Positions 7,031 to 14,908 of a DNA stretch of 17,043 nt are shown here, in pieces (position 1 is the stretch's first letter; each line of letters opens with the position of its first letter). Under the pieces are notes generated by a model that was not told the origin of the DNA, made no database searches, and saw only the letters and a program-made list of their open reading frames with translations. The stretch is from JBGTBQ01 sp041749275 (GTDB lineage: Bacteria; Acidobacteriota; Blastocatellia; Pyrinomonadales; Pyrinomonadaceae), in assembly GCA_041749275.1 (NCBI GenBank), contig JBGTBQ010000258.1, positions 1 to 17,043 on the forward strand, read 5' to 3'. A program made the translations under genes and the position numbers.

Positions 7031-7093
7031 AGCCACAAAGAGAGAGAGGCGCAGCTTTCAATTTGAAAGCTGCGCCGCTCTCTCTTTGTGGCT
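7031..7093. terminator. 31-bp near-perfect inverted repeat between convergent genes
   Basis: Bases 7031-7061 pair with 7063-7093 with a single mismatch at the 17th pair (A against G), leaving almost no spacer. The centre, TTTCAATTTGAAA, will form the loop. It starts 14 nt after the NamZ-like stop and ends 15 nt before the end of the minus-strand radical SAM gene, so it suits a two-way terminator or mRNA-end stabiliser. There is no long T-run on either side, although the AGAGAG/CTCTCT arms are striking. Confidence 0.65.
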
Positions 7094-7108
7094 AACGCGT
7101 GATCGCTG

Positions 7109-8101
7109 TTAGAAAGCGTCGCCGCAGGACTTCTGACAGCCTCTGCAATGGCTCACGCCGCGGCGCTTCTCGGTCTCAAGACGCTCGCGGAAAGCCCTCG
7201 CCCGCTCGACGACTACCCCCGCGGGCTCTCTGACCAGATTCCCCACTACGCCCGAAGTGGAGTGACTGAGGAGGCAGACGTGTACGTCGCCGTTGGGCGC
7301 GACGCAGAGGGCGTTGCCCGCCCAGAAGCAGGCGCCCCAGTCGAGCGGGTCAGCCGCGCTCTCGTACCTGTTCGCGATCACGCGGCTGCCGTCCGGGCTT
7401 GACCTGAGTTCGACGGGCGTGTCCGAGCCGTCCGAGACCACAGGGTTGATCCGTATCCACTCGTCCACGACCGTAGTCAACTCAAGAAACTCGGGGTCGT
7501 AACGCTCCGTCTGCTCCCCCATGTCGAGCTGGTAGATGCCTATGCGCGGGTTGTCGTCCGCGCGCCCACTCTTCTCCCTCGCCTTCAGCAGCGTCCAAGC
7601 CCCGGCGATGGAGCTCCGGAAAGTGCCGCGCCCGCGGTTGGCGTCGTGCAGCGCCTCGGTGCCGCCGTCAATGGAGACGTAAATCATCTGCGGGCCGGAG
7701 TGTGCTACGATGGCGTCGGCCAGCTTGGGGTGAATGATCGTGCCGTTCGTGTGCCAGTGCGCCGGCAATGGGCGCGGGCGGCGCGCCAGCACATCCAGCA
7801 GTTCGGTGAAACGCGGGTTCAGCAGGGGTTCGCCGCGCCAGTTGAGGTGGACGAGGTTGATCTCCAGCGAAGGGTCGCCCTCCACGTTGTCAAGGATGGT
7901 CTCGAAGTCCTCGGGCGAGAGGTCTGCCTGTGCATGGCTCAACTTGGTGTAACAGAGCTGGCACGAAAGGTTGCAACGCCGCGTCGGGTCAATCCACAGC
8001 CACAGCTTACGCCTCTCGACGGCGCCGGCCACGCCGACTGTTCTGCTGATGACTGTCGGGGCGGAGGGTTGCAGGGCGGGCCAGAGTTTATGCTTCTCCA
8101 T
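7109..8101 (-). CDS. Radical SAM enzyme with SPASM-like C-terminus
   Basis: This 330-residue enzyme has the radical SAM cluster motif CNLSCQLC (Cys43, Cys47, Cys50) near the start of a TIM-barrel core, then LNWRGEPLLNPRF and HWHTNGTII, typical of the AdoMet-binding region. The C-terminus is cysteine-rich: Cys258, Cys266 and Cys276 in CFWAGNALC and NGDVHVC, then Cys319, Cys322 and Cys326 in CRGCQKSC. This resembles a SPASM or twitch domain binding auxiliary iron-sulfur clusters. SPASM enzymes often modify ribosomal peptides, but others act on proteins, sugars or cofactors; no substrate can be read from the sequence. It is transcribed divergently from the glycosyltransferase at 8299, with 197 nt between them that must hold both promoters; no convincing boxes were found there. 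The ATG at 8101 has only a weak purine-rich site (GAAAGA). Confidence 0.88.
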   Translation of the reverse strand: MEKHKLWPALQPSAPTVISRTVGVAGAVERRKLWLWIDPTRRCNLSCQLCYTKLSHAQADLSPEDFETILDNVEGDPSLEINLVHLNWRGEPLLNPRFTELLDVLARRPRPLPAHWHTNGTIIHPKLADAIVAHSGPQMIYVSIDGGTEALHDANRGRGTFRSSIAGAWTLLKAREKSGRADDNPRIGIYQLDMGEQTERYDPEFLELTTVVDEWIRINPVVSDGSDTPVELRSSPDGSRVIANRYESAADPLDWGACFWAGNALCVAPNGDVHVCLLSHSTSGVVGNLVREPAGVVVERARAFRERLETEKRRGVSHCRGCQKSCGDAF

Positions 8102-8298
8102 AAGACGTATCTTTCTGTCGCGTTGGGGAGAGCCTCCGGTCAGTTGAAGACGCGCTCAAGAGGGTATCGCAAACGTGAGGCGTACATTTAACACGACCCG
8201 GCGGACTCTGTCTAGGAAGCGTCAGCGCTCTCTCCGTCCGCGTCTCAAGTAAAGCCCGTCCGTCACGGGGGAATTGATTTCGCGGGGGGTAAAAGCCG

Positions 8299-9468
8299 TT
8301 GGGGTCTTCTGACAGCGACAAGACGCCTACGCCACAGACGCCCACCTCGGACGACGGCGCGGCGGGCGTCAGTCGTTGGAGGCGCGCGCCGGTCGCGGGG
8401 AAGTACGCGCTCTTGGCGCTCCTGCCCGTGTGCAACCGCGAAGACCTGTTGCCGCAATGCCTAGAGGCGCTGCGCCCAGCCGTTGACGGCATTATCGCCT
8501 TAGACGACGGCAGCACGGACGAGACCCCGCGCATCCTCAGAGAGGAGCCCAAGGTCATCGAAATCCTTACGAAGCCGCCCAAGAGCCTCGCCGAATGGGA
8601 TGACGCAGCCAACCGCTACCTGCTCTACAGGGCGGCACACGCCTACGAGCCGGAATGGCTGCTGTGCATCGACTCCGACGAGATTCTCGAATCGAGCTTC
8701 GAGGTCTATAAAGAGCGTCTGATGGAGCAGCCGCCCCGCATACAGGGCTACGCCTTCCCGCTGGTCGCCATCTACCAGAACCAGATCACGGGGCCACTGC
8801 TGGTTGACCGCATGTACCGCTTCCGGCCCGGCTACAGTTTTGACAGGCGAAGGCTGCACTGCCGTCTCATGCCGCTCGACATCAAAGACGAGATGATGCG
8901 GACGACCAACGTCAGGATTTTCCACCACTCCGCCAGCCCCGAGCAGAAGCAGAGCCGCTACAACAAATACTTAATCGCCGACCCCGAGCGGGAATTTCAA
9001 GCCTCCTACGAGAACCTTCTGCGGACGACCCCTTCGCGCCCGCTCCTCCCCGTCGGCGGGGACTTGGAGCTGACGCCGTTCGCCGACGACACAGTCGAGT
9101 TGAAGAGGTTCTTCCCCGAAGTCGATCTCGAATCTGAAACAATCAGGGGGCGCCAGCTCTACCTGCAAGCTCACCTCGGGGAACTGGTCGCGCTGATGAA
9201 GGAGTTCCACGGGGCGACCCTCGACTTCTTCTACGTGGAGAGCCGTCTGGAGAACGGCGACTATCGGCTGACGTACCAGTTCGCCCCTCCACTTTCGCTG
9301 GAGGTGCCGGCGCCGCTCGCATGGCTGGTCGAGAAGTATCGCGTGAGGAAGGACTTCTTCTACCTCGCGGCGGGGCTGGCCGCCTTCCTCAACCTCGAAC
9401 AGGGCGAGGCCGCCGGAGCGTTCGCCTCCGCCCTCGGCGGGCTGAAGGAATTGAAGGTCTTGGTCTAA
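8299..9468 (+). CDS. Family 2 (GT-A fold) glycosyltransferase
   Basis: This 389-residue protein has a GT-A domain at about residues 35-250. It shows the nucleotide-sugar strand ALLALLPVCNRED, the LDDGSTDETP loop and the metal-binding WLLCIDSDEIL (DxDE). GYAFPLVAIYQNQITGPLLV and MYRFRPGYSF, then a His-rich VRIFHHS, recall WaaE/KdtX-like enzymes, which add sugars to lipopolysaccharide cores. The last 130 residues, with a long helical and partly acidic stretch, do not match anything I recognise. The TTG at 8299 is chosen because an in-frame stop lies at 8290-8292 and a G-run (8283-8288) provides a possible ribosome binding site. No membrane segment is evident, so it is probably soluble or peripherally attached. 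The acceptor could be lipid, polysaccharide or, given the adjacent radical SAM gene, a peptide; the sequence does not decide. Confidence 0.8.
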   Translation: MGSSDSDKTPTPQTPTSDDGAAGVSRWRRAPVAGKYALLALLPVCNREDLLPQCLEALRPAVDGIIALDDGSTDETPRILREEPKVIEILTKPPKSLAEWDDAANRYLLYRAAHAYEPEWLLCIDSDEILESSFEVYKERLMEQPPRIQGYAFPLVAIYQNQITGPLLVDRMYRFRPGYSFDRRRLHCRLMPLDIKDEMMRTTNVRIFHHSASPEQKQSRYNKYLIADPEREFQASYENLLRTTPSRPLLPVGGDLELTPFADDTVELKRFFPEVDLESETIRGRQLYLQAHLGELVALMKEFHGATLDFFYVESRLENGDYRLTYQFAPPLSLEVPAPLAWLVEKYRVRKDFFYLAAGLAAFLNLEQGEAAGAFASALGGLKELKVLV

Positions 9469-9474
9469 CCGGGT

Positions 9475-9491
9475 GGCGCGCGGGGCGCGCC
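9475..9491 (+). other. Short GC hairpin between glycosyltransferase and permease
   Basis: GGCGCGC (9475-9481) pairs with GCGCGCC (9485-9491) around a GGG loop, starting 6 nt after the glycosyltransferase stop. It could act as a Rho-independent-like pause, but no T-run follows. Confidence 0.35.
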
Positions 9492-9532
9492 TGCTTCCGA
9501 ACCGATCCCAAAGTGTTGACGGAGGGTGACTG

Positions 9533-12019
9533 ATGAGCGGCGGGATTCTACGTTTCTTCGAGAGGCTGTGGCACGACGTTCGGTTCGGGGCGAGGATGTT
9601 CCGCAAGAGCCCGGGGCTGTCGGCTGTAGCACTGCTCTCGCTGGCGCTCGGCATCGGCGTCAACACAGCCATCTTCAGCCTCGTCAACGTAGTCCTCCTC
9701 AGACCCCTGCCCGCCGAAGCGCCCGAGCAACTCGTCTCTATCTATACGACCGACCGGAACAGCCCCGGCAACCTTGAGAATTCGCACCTCAACTACGTTG
9801 ATTTCCGCGAGCGCAATCAGGTCTTTTCGGGATTGATGGATCACGCTACGATTCCCTTGACCTTCGACCGGGCGGGGCAGCAGGAGCGCGTCACGGGGCA
9901 GCTCGTCAGCGGGAACTACTTCGACGTGCTCGGCGTGAGGCCGGCGCTGGGCAGAACCTTCCTGCCCGAGGAAGACCGCACGCCGGGCGCGAACCCCGTC
10001 GCGGTCGTCAGTCATAACTTCTGGACGCGACAGATGAACGCCGACCCGGGGGCCGTCGGGAAGGTCATCAAGCTCAACGACCATCCCTTCACCGTCGTCG
10101 GCGTGGCGCCGCGCAGCTTCACCGGCGTGGAGTTGAACGTCGTGCCCGAGATCTGGCTGCCGCAGATGATGTTCCACGAGGCAGCGCCCGGCACCGAGAC
10201 GCGCTACACCAACCGGCGATTCCTCTTCCTGAGCGTCGTCGGGCGGCTTAAGCCGGGCGTCTCGCTCGGTCAGGCGCAGGAGTCAATGAACGCCCTCGCC
10301 TCACAACTGGCGGAGGCGTATCCGAACGACAACGCGGGGCGCGGCGTCAAGCTGGCGCCACTCTCGGAGGTGCGCCTCAACCCCGACGGCAACAACGTGC
10401 TCTTCCGCGTCTCGGTGCTACTCCTCTCAATCGTCGGGACGATACTGCTCATCGCCTGCGTCAACGTGGCGAACCTGCTGCTCGCCCGGGCCACCTCGCG
10501 GCGCAAGGAGATCGCCATCCGCCTTGCGCTCGGGTCGAGCCGCGCGCGCCTCGTGAGGCAGTTGTTGACCGAGGCGTTGCTGCTCTCGACGGCGGGCGGG
10601 CTGCTCGGGCTGGGGCTGGCCTACCTGACGAAAGACCTGCTGCGGGTGCTGATACCGCCGAGCTTCCAGATGGAGGGCGTCGGTATCGCGCTCGATGCGC
10701 GTGTGCTGCTCGTCACCTTGGGCCTCTCTGTGGCGAGCGGGTTACTCTTCGGTCTCTTCCCCGGATTGCAGGCGTCGAAGCCCGAACTGGTCTCGACGCT
10801 CAAGACGGACATCGCGGCGACCGAAGGCCGGGCCTCGGCCTTCACGCTGCGTAAGGCGCTCATCGTCGTGGAGGTCGCACTCTGCGTGGTGACGCTCGTG
10901 GTGGCGACGCTCTTCATCCGGAGCCTCGGCAACACGCAGCAGATCGACCCGGGTTTCAAGGCCGACAACGTGCTTCTTTCGACTCTGGACATCAGCCTGA
11001 AAAACTACACCGAGCCGGAGGCGGAGGTATATGCGAGACAGCTCTACCCGCAACTCGTCGAGCGCGTCCGGAGTCTGCCGGGCGTGGAGCAGGCCGTCAT
11101 CTCGCGTAGCCGCCCCTTCGAGAAGGGCTTTTCGCGGTCGGTCTTCATCGAGGGGTCGGAGAACCCTGACGACCAGAAGGGCGTGCTCACGCGCGCGAAC
11201 ATCGTCGGGGCGGGCTACTTCAAGACGCTCGGCATCCCCGTGCGGAGCGGGCGTGAGTTCGCGGACACAGACCGGTTCGACACAATGACCGTCGTCATCG
11301 TCAACGAGGCCATGGCGCGCCGCTTCTGGCCCAATCAGGACGCGGTCGGCAAGCGGCTGAAGCTCATCAGGGACAAGACGGCACGCGAGGTGGTGGGCGT
11401 CGTCAGGAACACGAAGGTCAACAGCCTCACCGAGCAGGATCAGCCCTACCTCTACCTGCCGCTGTCGCAGCACTACACGCCGACGGCGACCATCTACGCG
11501 CGCACGACGAGCGCCCCGGAGCAACTCACCGCGGCGGTGCGCCGCGAAGTGCAGAGGCTCGACCCGAGCCTGCCCGTCTTCGACGTGCGCACGCTGCGCG
11601 AACAGACAGACCGCTCGCTGTGGGCCGAGCGCTCGACGGCGGGGCTTCTGACCCTCTTCGGGCTGCTCGCGCTGCTGCTGGCGGCCAGCGGCATCTTCGG
11701 CATCGTCTCCTACTTCATCTCGCAGAGGACGCGCGACATCGGCATCCGTATCGCGCTCGGCGCGCAGCCGGCGGCCGTCATCAGGCTCGTGATGGGCGAG
11801 GTGCTGTTGCTCGTCGGCATGGGCATCGTGCTCGGCGTCGGGGCGACGCTGGCGCTGACGCACCTGCTGCAAAGTCTGCTCTACGGCATCAGCCCGACCG
11901 ACCTCTTTGCCTTCATCTCCGCCCCGGCGGTGCTCTTCGCGGTGGCGCTTCTGGCCAGCTTCCTGCCGGCGCGCCGCGCCGCGAAGATAGATCCGCTGCA
12001 CGCCCTGCGCGCGCAGTAA
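9533..12019 (+). CDS. ADOP-type (acidobacterial duplicated orphan permease) MacB/FtsX-like transporter
   Basis: This 828-residue inner-membrane protein consists of two tandem MacB_PCD-plus-FtsX halves. It opens with RLWHDVRFGARMFRKSPGLS and LALGIGVNTAIFSLVNVVLL, the characteristic start of the ADOP family. An extracytoplasmic domain follows at about 60-280 (VTGQLVSGNYFDVLGV). The first FtsX domain, around 280-430, contains CVNVANLLLARATSRRKEIA and IRLALGSSRARLVRQLLTEA. A second extracytoplasmic domain covers about 450-690, and a last FtsX domain (IGIRIALGAQPAAVIRLVMG) ends in PARRAAKIDPLHALRAQ. Members of this family lack a fused or adjacent ATPase, and none lies next to this one. Related MacB systems export substrates or act as mechanotransmitters; the substrate is unknown. 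GGAGGGT (9521-9527) precedes the ATG by 5 nt. Its abundance in Acidobacteria is the best taxonomic clue in the window. Confidence 0.93.
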   Translation: MSGGILRFFERLWHDVRFGARMFRKSPGLSAVALLSLALGIGVNTAIFSLVNVVLLRPLPAEAPEQLVSIYTTDRNSPGNLENSHLNYVDFRERNQVFSGLMDHATIPLTFDRAGQQERVTGQLVSGNYFDVLGVRPALGRTFLPEEDRTPGANPVAVVSHNFWTRQMNADPGAVGKVIKLNDHPFTVVGVAPRSFTGVELNVVPEIWLPQMMFHEAAPGTETRYTNRRFLFLSVVGRLKPGVSLGQAQESMNALASQLAEAYPNDNAGRGVKLAPLSEVRLNPDGNNVLFRVSVLLLSIVGTILLIACVNVANLLLARATSRRKEIAIRLALGSSRARLVRQLLTEALLLSTAGGLLGLGLAYLTKDLLRVLIPPSFQMEGVGIALDARVLLVTLGLSVASGLLFGLFPGLQASKPELVSTLKTDIAATEGRASAFTLRKALIVVEVALCVVTLVVATLFIRSLGNTQQIDPGFKADNVLLSTLDISLKNYTEPEAEVYARQLYPQLVERVRSLPGVEQAVISRSRPFEKGFSRSVFIEGSENPDDQKGVLTRANIVGAGYFKTLGIPVRSGREFADTDRFDTMTVVIVNEAMARRFWPNQDAVGKRLKLIRDKTAREVVGVVRNTKVNSLTEQDQPYLYLPLSQHYTPTATIYARTTSAPEQLTAAVRREVQRLDPSLPVFDVRTLREQTDRSLWAERSTAGLLTLFGLLALLLAASGIFGIVSYFISQRTRDIGIRIALGAQPAAVIRLVMGEVLLLVGMGIVLGVGATLALTHLLQSLLYGISPTDLFAFISAPAVLFAVALLASFLPARRAAKIDPLHALRAQ

Positions 12020-12045
12020 AGGCGAGACTCCGCAAAATGCTTTCG

Positions 12046-12939
12046 TCAGCCTTCCGCCGCCCGCGCCGGTCTGATGCGACCCGAGAGGAGCAACCCGATA
12101 CTCGCGAGAATGCAGACGCCGCCGAGCAGCGCGTGCGCCGTGAGCTTTTCGCCGAGCACCAGCGCCCCCAGCAGCACTGCCAGCAGCGGCTCGACGAGCG
12201 ACATCGACATGACCTTCGTCGTGTCCATCCGCTTCAGCAGCCAGTAGTTCAGCCAGAACGCGGCGACTGAGCCGGCCAGCGCCAGATAGAACAGCGAGAA
12301 GACAGCCTTCGGCGTCCAGTTGAACGCGAGCGGGTTGCCCTCACGCACGAGGCCGTAGGCGACCAGCGGGACCATCGCACACAACATCTGCCCGGTCGTC
12401 AGCACCGTCGGGTGCAGGTGGCCGATGTGAGCCTTGACCAGCACGTAGGCGAAGGCGACGCAGAGCGCGCCGCCCGTGACCGCCGCGGAGCCCATCAGCG
12501 CGTGCCACCCGACGACCTGCATCTGGTCTGAGAAGATGACGGCGACGCCGCCGACGCCGAGTGCGACGGCCGCCAGCTTCAAGAGCGTGAAGCGTTCGTT
12601 CGGCAGCAGGTAGTGCGCGAAGACGAGTGTGAAGGCGGGGGTGGCGGCCTGGAGCACCGCCGTCAGACCCGAGGTGATGAACTGCGCGCCCCAGAAGACC
12701 AGCCCGTAGTTGAGGCCCAGCAGGAGCAGCCCCGTCACGGCCACCAGCAACCTCTCGCGCGGGCTTTGCGGCAGCCGTGTCCGCCGGATGAGGACGAAAG
12801 GCAGCAGAATCGCGACGGCGATGACGAGCCGGATGCCGGCGAAGCTGAACGGCGGGAGGTCATGCAGCCCGAGCTTGATGAAGAGCCAGACGGTGCTCCA
12901 GATCAGGCAGGTGACTGCCCACACGAGCAGAACTTTCAT
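12046..12939 (-). CDS. EamA/DMT-family permease (RhaT/YdcZ-like drug-metabolite exporter)
   Basis: This 297-residue protein is made of about ten hydrophobic helices arranged as two EamA repeats of roughly 140 residues each. Recognisable family stretches are FAGIRLVIAVAILLPFVLIR and LNYGLVFWGAQFITSGLTAV in the first repeat, and MSMSLVEPLLAVLLGALVLG followed by EKL in the second. Such permeases export amino acids, nucleotides or other small metabolites, with substrate not predictable from sequence. The gene converges on the ADOP gene with a 26-nt gap and diverges from the ABC pair. The ATG at 12939 is preceded on its strand by GAGAGG with a 4-nt gap, supporting this start. The length is normal for the family. 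Nothing suggests a link to the peptide cluster. Confidence 0.9.
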   Translation of the reverse strand: MKVLLVWAVTCLIWSTVWLFIKLGLHDLPPFSFAGIRLVIAVAILLPFVLIRRTRLPQSPRERLLVAVTGLLLLGLNYGLVFWGAQFITSGLTAVLQAATPAFTLVFAHYLLPNERFTLLKLAAVALGVGGVAVIFSDQMQVVGWHALMGSAAVTGGALCVAFAYVLVKAHIGHLHPTVLTTGQMLCAMVPLVAYGLVREGNPLAFNWTPKAVFSLFYLALAGSVAAFWLNYWLLKRMDTTKVMSMSLVEPLLAVLLGALVLGEKLTAHALLGGVCILASIGLLLSGRIRPARAAEG

Positions 12940-13061
12940 TCAACCTCTCACCATCCGCGTCACTTGAGATGTACGGCGTTTGCCGGCGCATGGTAACAGC
13001 TTCCGCGGGCCTGATGCTACGGCCCCGCGCCGAAGGCACGGGGGGCGTGGCCGGGGCTTTG

Positions 13062-13089
13062 TTGACAGCCTCCAAAGCCGCGTGCTAAT
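13062..13089 (+). promoter_or_regulatory. Candidate sigma-70-like promoter for the ABC half-transporter operon
   Basis: A perfect -35 box, TTGACA (13062-13067), lies 16 nt before GCTAAT (13084-13089), which matches four of six -10 positions; shifting to CTAATT or TAATTA gives 17- or 18-nt spacing. Transcription would begin near 13096, leaving a short leader of about 45 nt containing GCGAGGAAG before the TTG at 13140. This is the best promoter seen in the window. Confidence 0.5.
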
Positions 13090-13139
13090 TACCGCTGCCC
13101 CCCGCGGCGCATACAAGGGGCAGCGAGGAAGTCTCAGGT

Positions 13140-14906
13140 TTGGCCGACAGTGCTCAAAAGACATCGTGGGCGGAGATCGTTCGTTTCGACCGTTCAGTCC
13201 TGTCGGCTGCCAAGCCGCTGCTGGCGGCTTGGTTGTGTGCCGTCGTGCTGGGGGCGCCGTTCGTGGTGGCGCCCTCCCTTCTCGTTGGTCATCTGATCGA
13301 CCGCGTGCTCCCTTCGGGCGACCTGGCCGGCGCGTGGCGAATGGCGTTGCTCATCGCCGGCAGCACTCTTCTGGCGCTGCTGGTGAAAGCGGTCGCCAAC
13401 TACTGGCTTGAACTGGCAGCGATACGCGGCGTCACGCGCCTGCGCGCCGAACTCTTCGAGCACGTCCAGCGCACCGATTTGCGCGCCCTCTACGATGTCG
13501 GCAGCGACGGCATCTTCCAGCGCATGACGCACGGACTCGCGCAGATGCGCGCGGGGCTGGTGCTTTTCTGGGGCGAGCTGATGTTCGGCGCGGTTTCGAC
13601 GGTGGCCGCGGCGGCGGTGCTCGCCCGGATTGACCCTTCGCTCGTCCTGCTGTGCGGCGCGCTCTACCTCCCTTACCTCGTCGTCAAGCCGCGCGTCTTC
13701 CGCAGGCTCGGCGCGACGAGCGCGAACTGGGACAGTAAGCTCGAAGCCTATAGCGGCATCGCGCGGGTAGTGCGTGAGGCGGTCGAGGGCATCCGGCTCG
13801 TGAAGGCGTCCAACTCGGCCACGCACGAACTGGGGAAGCTCGCCGAGGCGGAGGGCAGGTACTTCGCGGAGTTCCGGCGCTACCTGCGTATCGTCTGCTA
13901 CACGATATTCCTCAACGGTCTGATGTCCCTGTTCCCAGAGGCGCTGGCCTACCTCTACCTCGGCTGGCGCGTCTACACGGGCGGGGCCACGATAGGCAGC
14001 CTGCTGGTCGTGGTGACTCTCTTCCCGCAGTTCCGCCAGTTCGTCTGGCACCTCTCGCGCATGACCTTTCACCGGGACGGGCACGGCGCGCACATGCGGC
14101 GCATAGAGGAGCTGCGCCGCCTGCCGGAGGACGTGTACGAGGGCGAGGCGGAACCGGGCGCGGAGGCGGCTGGCGCGCGCGCGGTGCAGGGCCGTGTCAC
14201 GTTCCGGAACGTAGCCTTCTCCTTCATCCCGGGCCACGCCGTGCTGGAGGATGTCTCCTTCGAGATCGAGCCGGGAGGGAAGGTCGGCATCGTCGGCATC
14301 AGCGGGGCGGGCAAGTCCACGTTGGCGAACTTGCTCGTCGGTCTGGAGAAGCCCGACCGCGGCTCAATCTTAATTGACGACGTACCGCTCGGCGAGTGGA
14401 GCATCAACGCCCTCAGAAGAGCGGTCGCCTACGTCTCGCAGGACATCTACCTCATCAACGGGACGATCAGACAGAACCTCGAATACGGTATGCCGGCGCG
14501 GCCCCTTGAGAAGCTCTGGGATGCTTTGGCCGCCGCCGATATGGACGAACTCGTGCGCGGTCTGCCGCACGGGCTGGACACGGTCATCGGGGAGGGCGGC
14601 GTCCGCCTGTCGGGCGGGCAGCGGCAGAAACTCTCCGCGGCGCGCGCATATCTGCGCGACCCGAAGATAGTCATCCTCGACGAGGCGACCGCCTCGCTCG
14701 ACCTCGCAGCCGAGGCGCGCATGTACGAGGCGCAGGAGCGGCTCCTGCGCGACGCCACGACGCTCGTTATCACCCACCGGCTGGAGACGCTGACCCGCAT
14801 GAACCAGATCATCCTGCTGGAAGAGGGGCGCGTGCGCGAGGCAGGCTCGCACCGCGCGCTGTTGGAGCGCGGCCAGAGTTACGCGGCACTGTTTGCAAAG
14901 GAGTGA
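13140..14906 (+). CDS. ABC half-transporter (membrane plus ATPase domain), first subunit
   Basis: This 588-residue ABC exporter subunit has a six-helix membrane domain at about residues 15-310 (for example AAWLCAVVLGAPFVVAPSLL and LIAGSTLLALLVKAVANYWL) and an ATPase domain at about 340-585. Walker A is GISGAGKST (386-394), the Q-loop is in AYVSQDIYLINGTIRQN, the signature is LSGGQ (490-494), Walker B is IVILDEA with Asp514-Glu515, and the H-loop is in VITHRLETL. All catalytic residues are present. No C39 peptidase domain is attached. The TTG at 13140 is chosen for AGGAAG just upstream and for the promoter at 13062. The stop overlaps the start region of the next gene, so the two are an operon and probably dimerise. 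Possible cargo includes lipids, drugs or peptides; the sequence does not decide. Confidence 0.9.
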   Translation: MADSAQKTSWAEIVRFDRSVLSAAKPLLAAWLCAVVLGAPFVVAPSLLVGHLIDRVLPSGDLAGAWRMALLIAGSTLLALLVKAVANYWLELAAIRGVTRLRAELFEHVQRTDLRALYDVGSDGIFQRMTHGLAQMRAGLVLFWGELMFGAVSTVAAAAVLARIDPSLVLLCGALYLPYLVVKPRVFRRLGATSANWDSKLEAYSGIARVVREAVEGIRLVKASNSATHELGKLAEAEGRYFAEFRRYLRIVCYTIFLNGLMSLFPEALAYLYLGWRVYTGGATIGSLLVVVTLFPQFRQFVWHLSRMTFHRDGHGAHMRRIEELRRLPEDVYEGEAEPGAEAAGARAVQGRVTFRNVAFSFIPGHAVLEDVSFEIEPGGKVGIVGISGAGKSTLANLLVGLEKPDRGSILIDDVPLGEWSINALRRAVAYVSQDIYLINGTIRQNLEYGMPARPLEKLWDALAAADMDELVRGLPHGLDTVIGEGGVRLSGGQRQKLSAARAYLRDPKIVILDEATASLDLAAEARMYEAQERLLRDATTLVITHRLETLTRMNQIILLEEGRVREAGSHRALLERGQSYAALFAKE

Positions 14907-14908
14907 AG

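Noticed and set aside
8102..8298. A second small precursor peptide between the radical SAM and glycosyltransferase genes
   Set aside because: No short frame with a ribosome binding site and leader-like sequence was found in this 197-nt gap on either strand.
10742..12001. A 419-residue minus-strand frame
   Set aside because: It lies opposite the ADOP permease and is a charged low-complexity translation without recognisable motifs.
13194..14237. A 347-residue minus-strand frame
   Set aside because: It lies opposite the first ABC half-transporter; Arg/Glu/His-rich composition marks it as a shadow.
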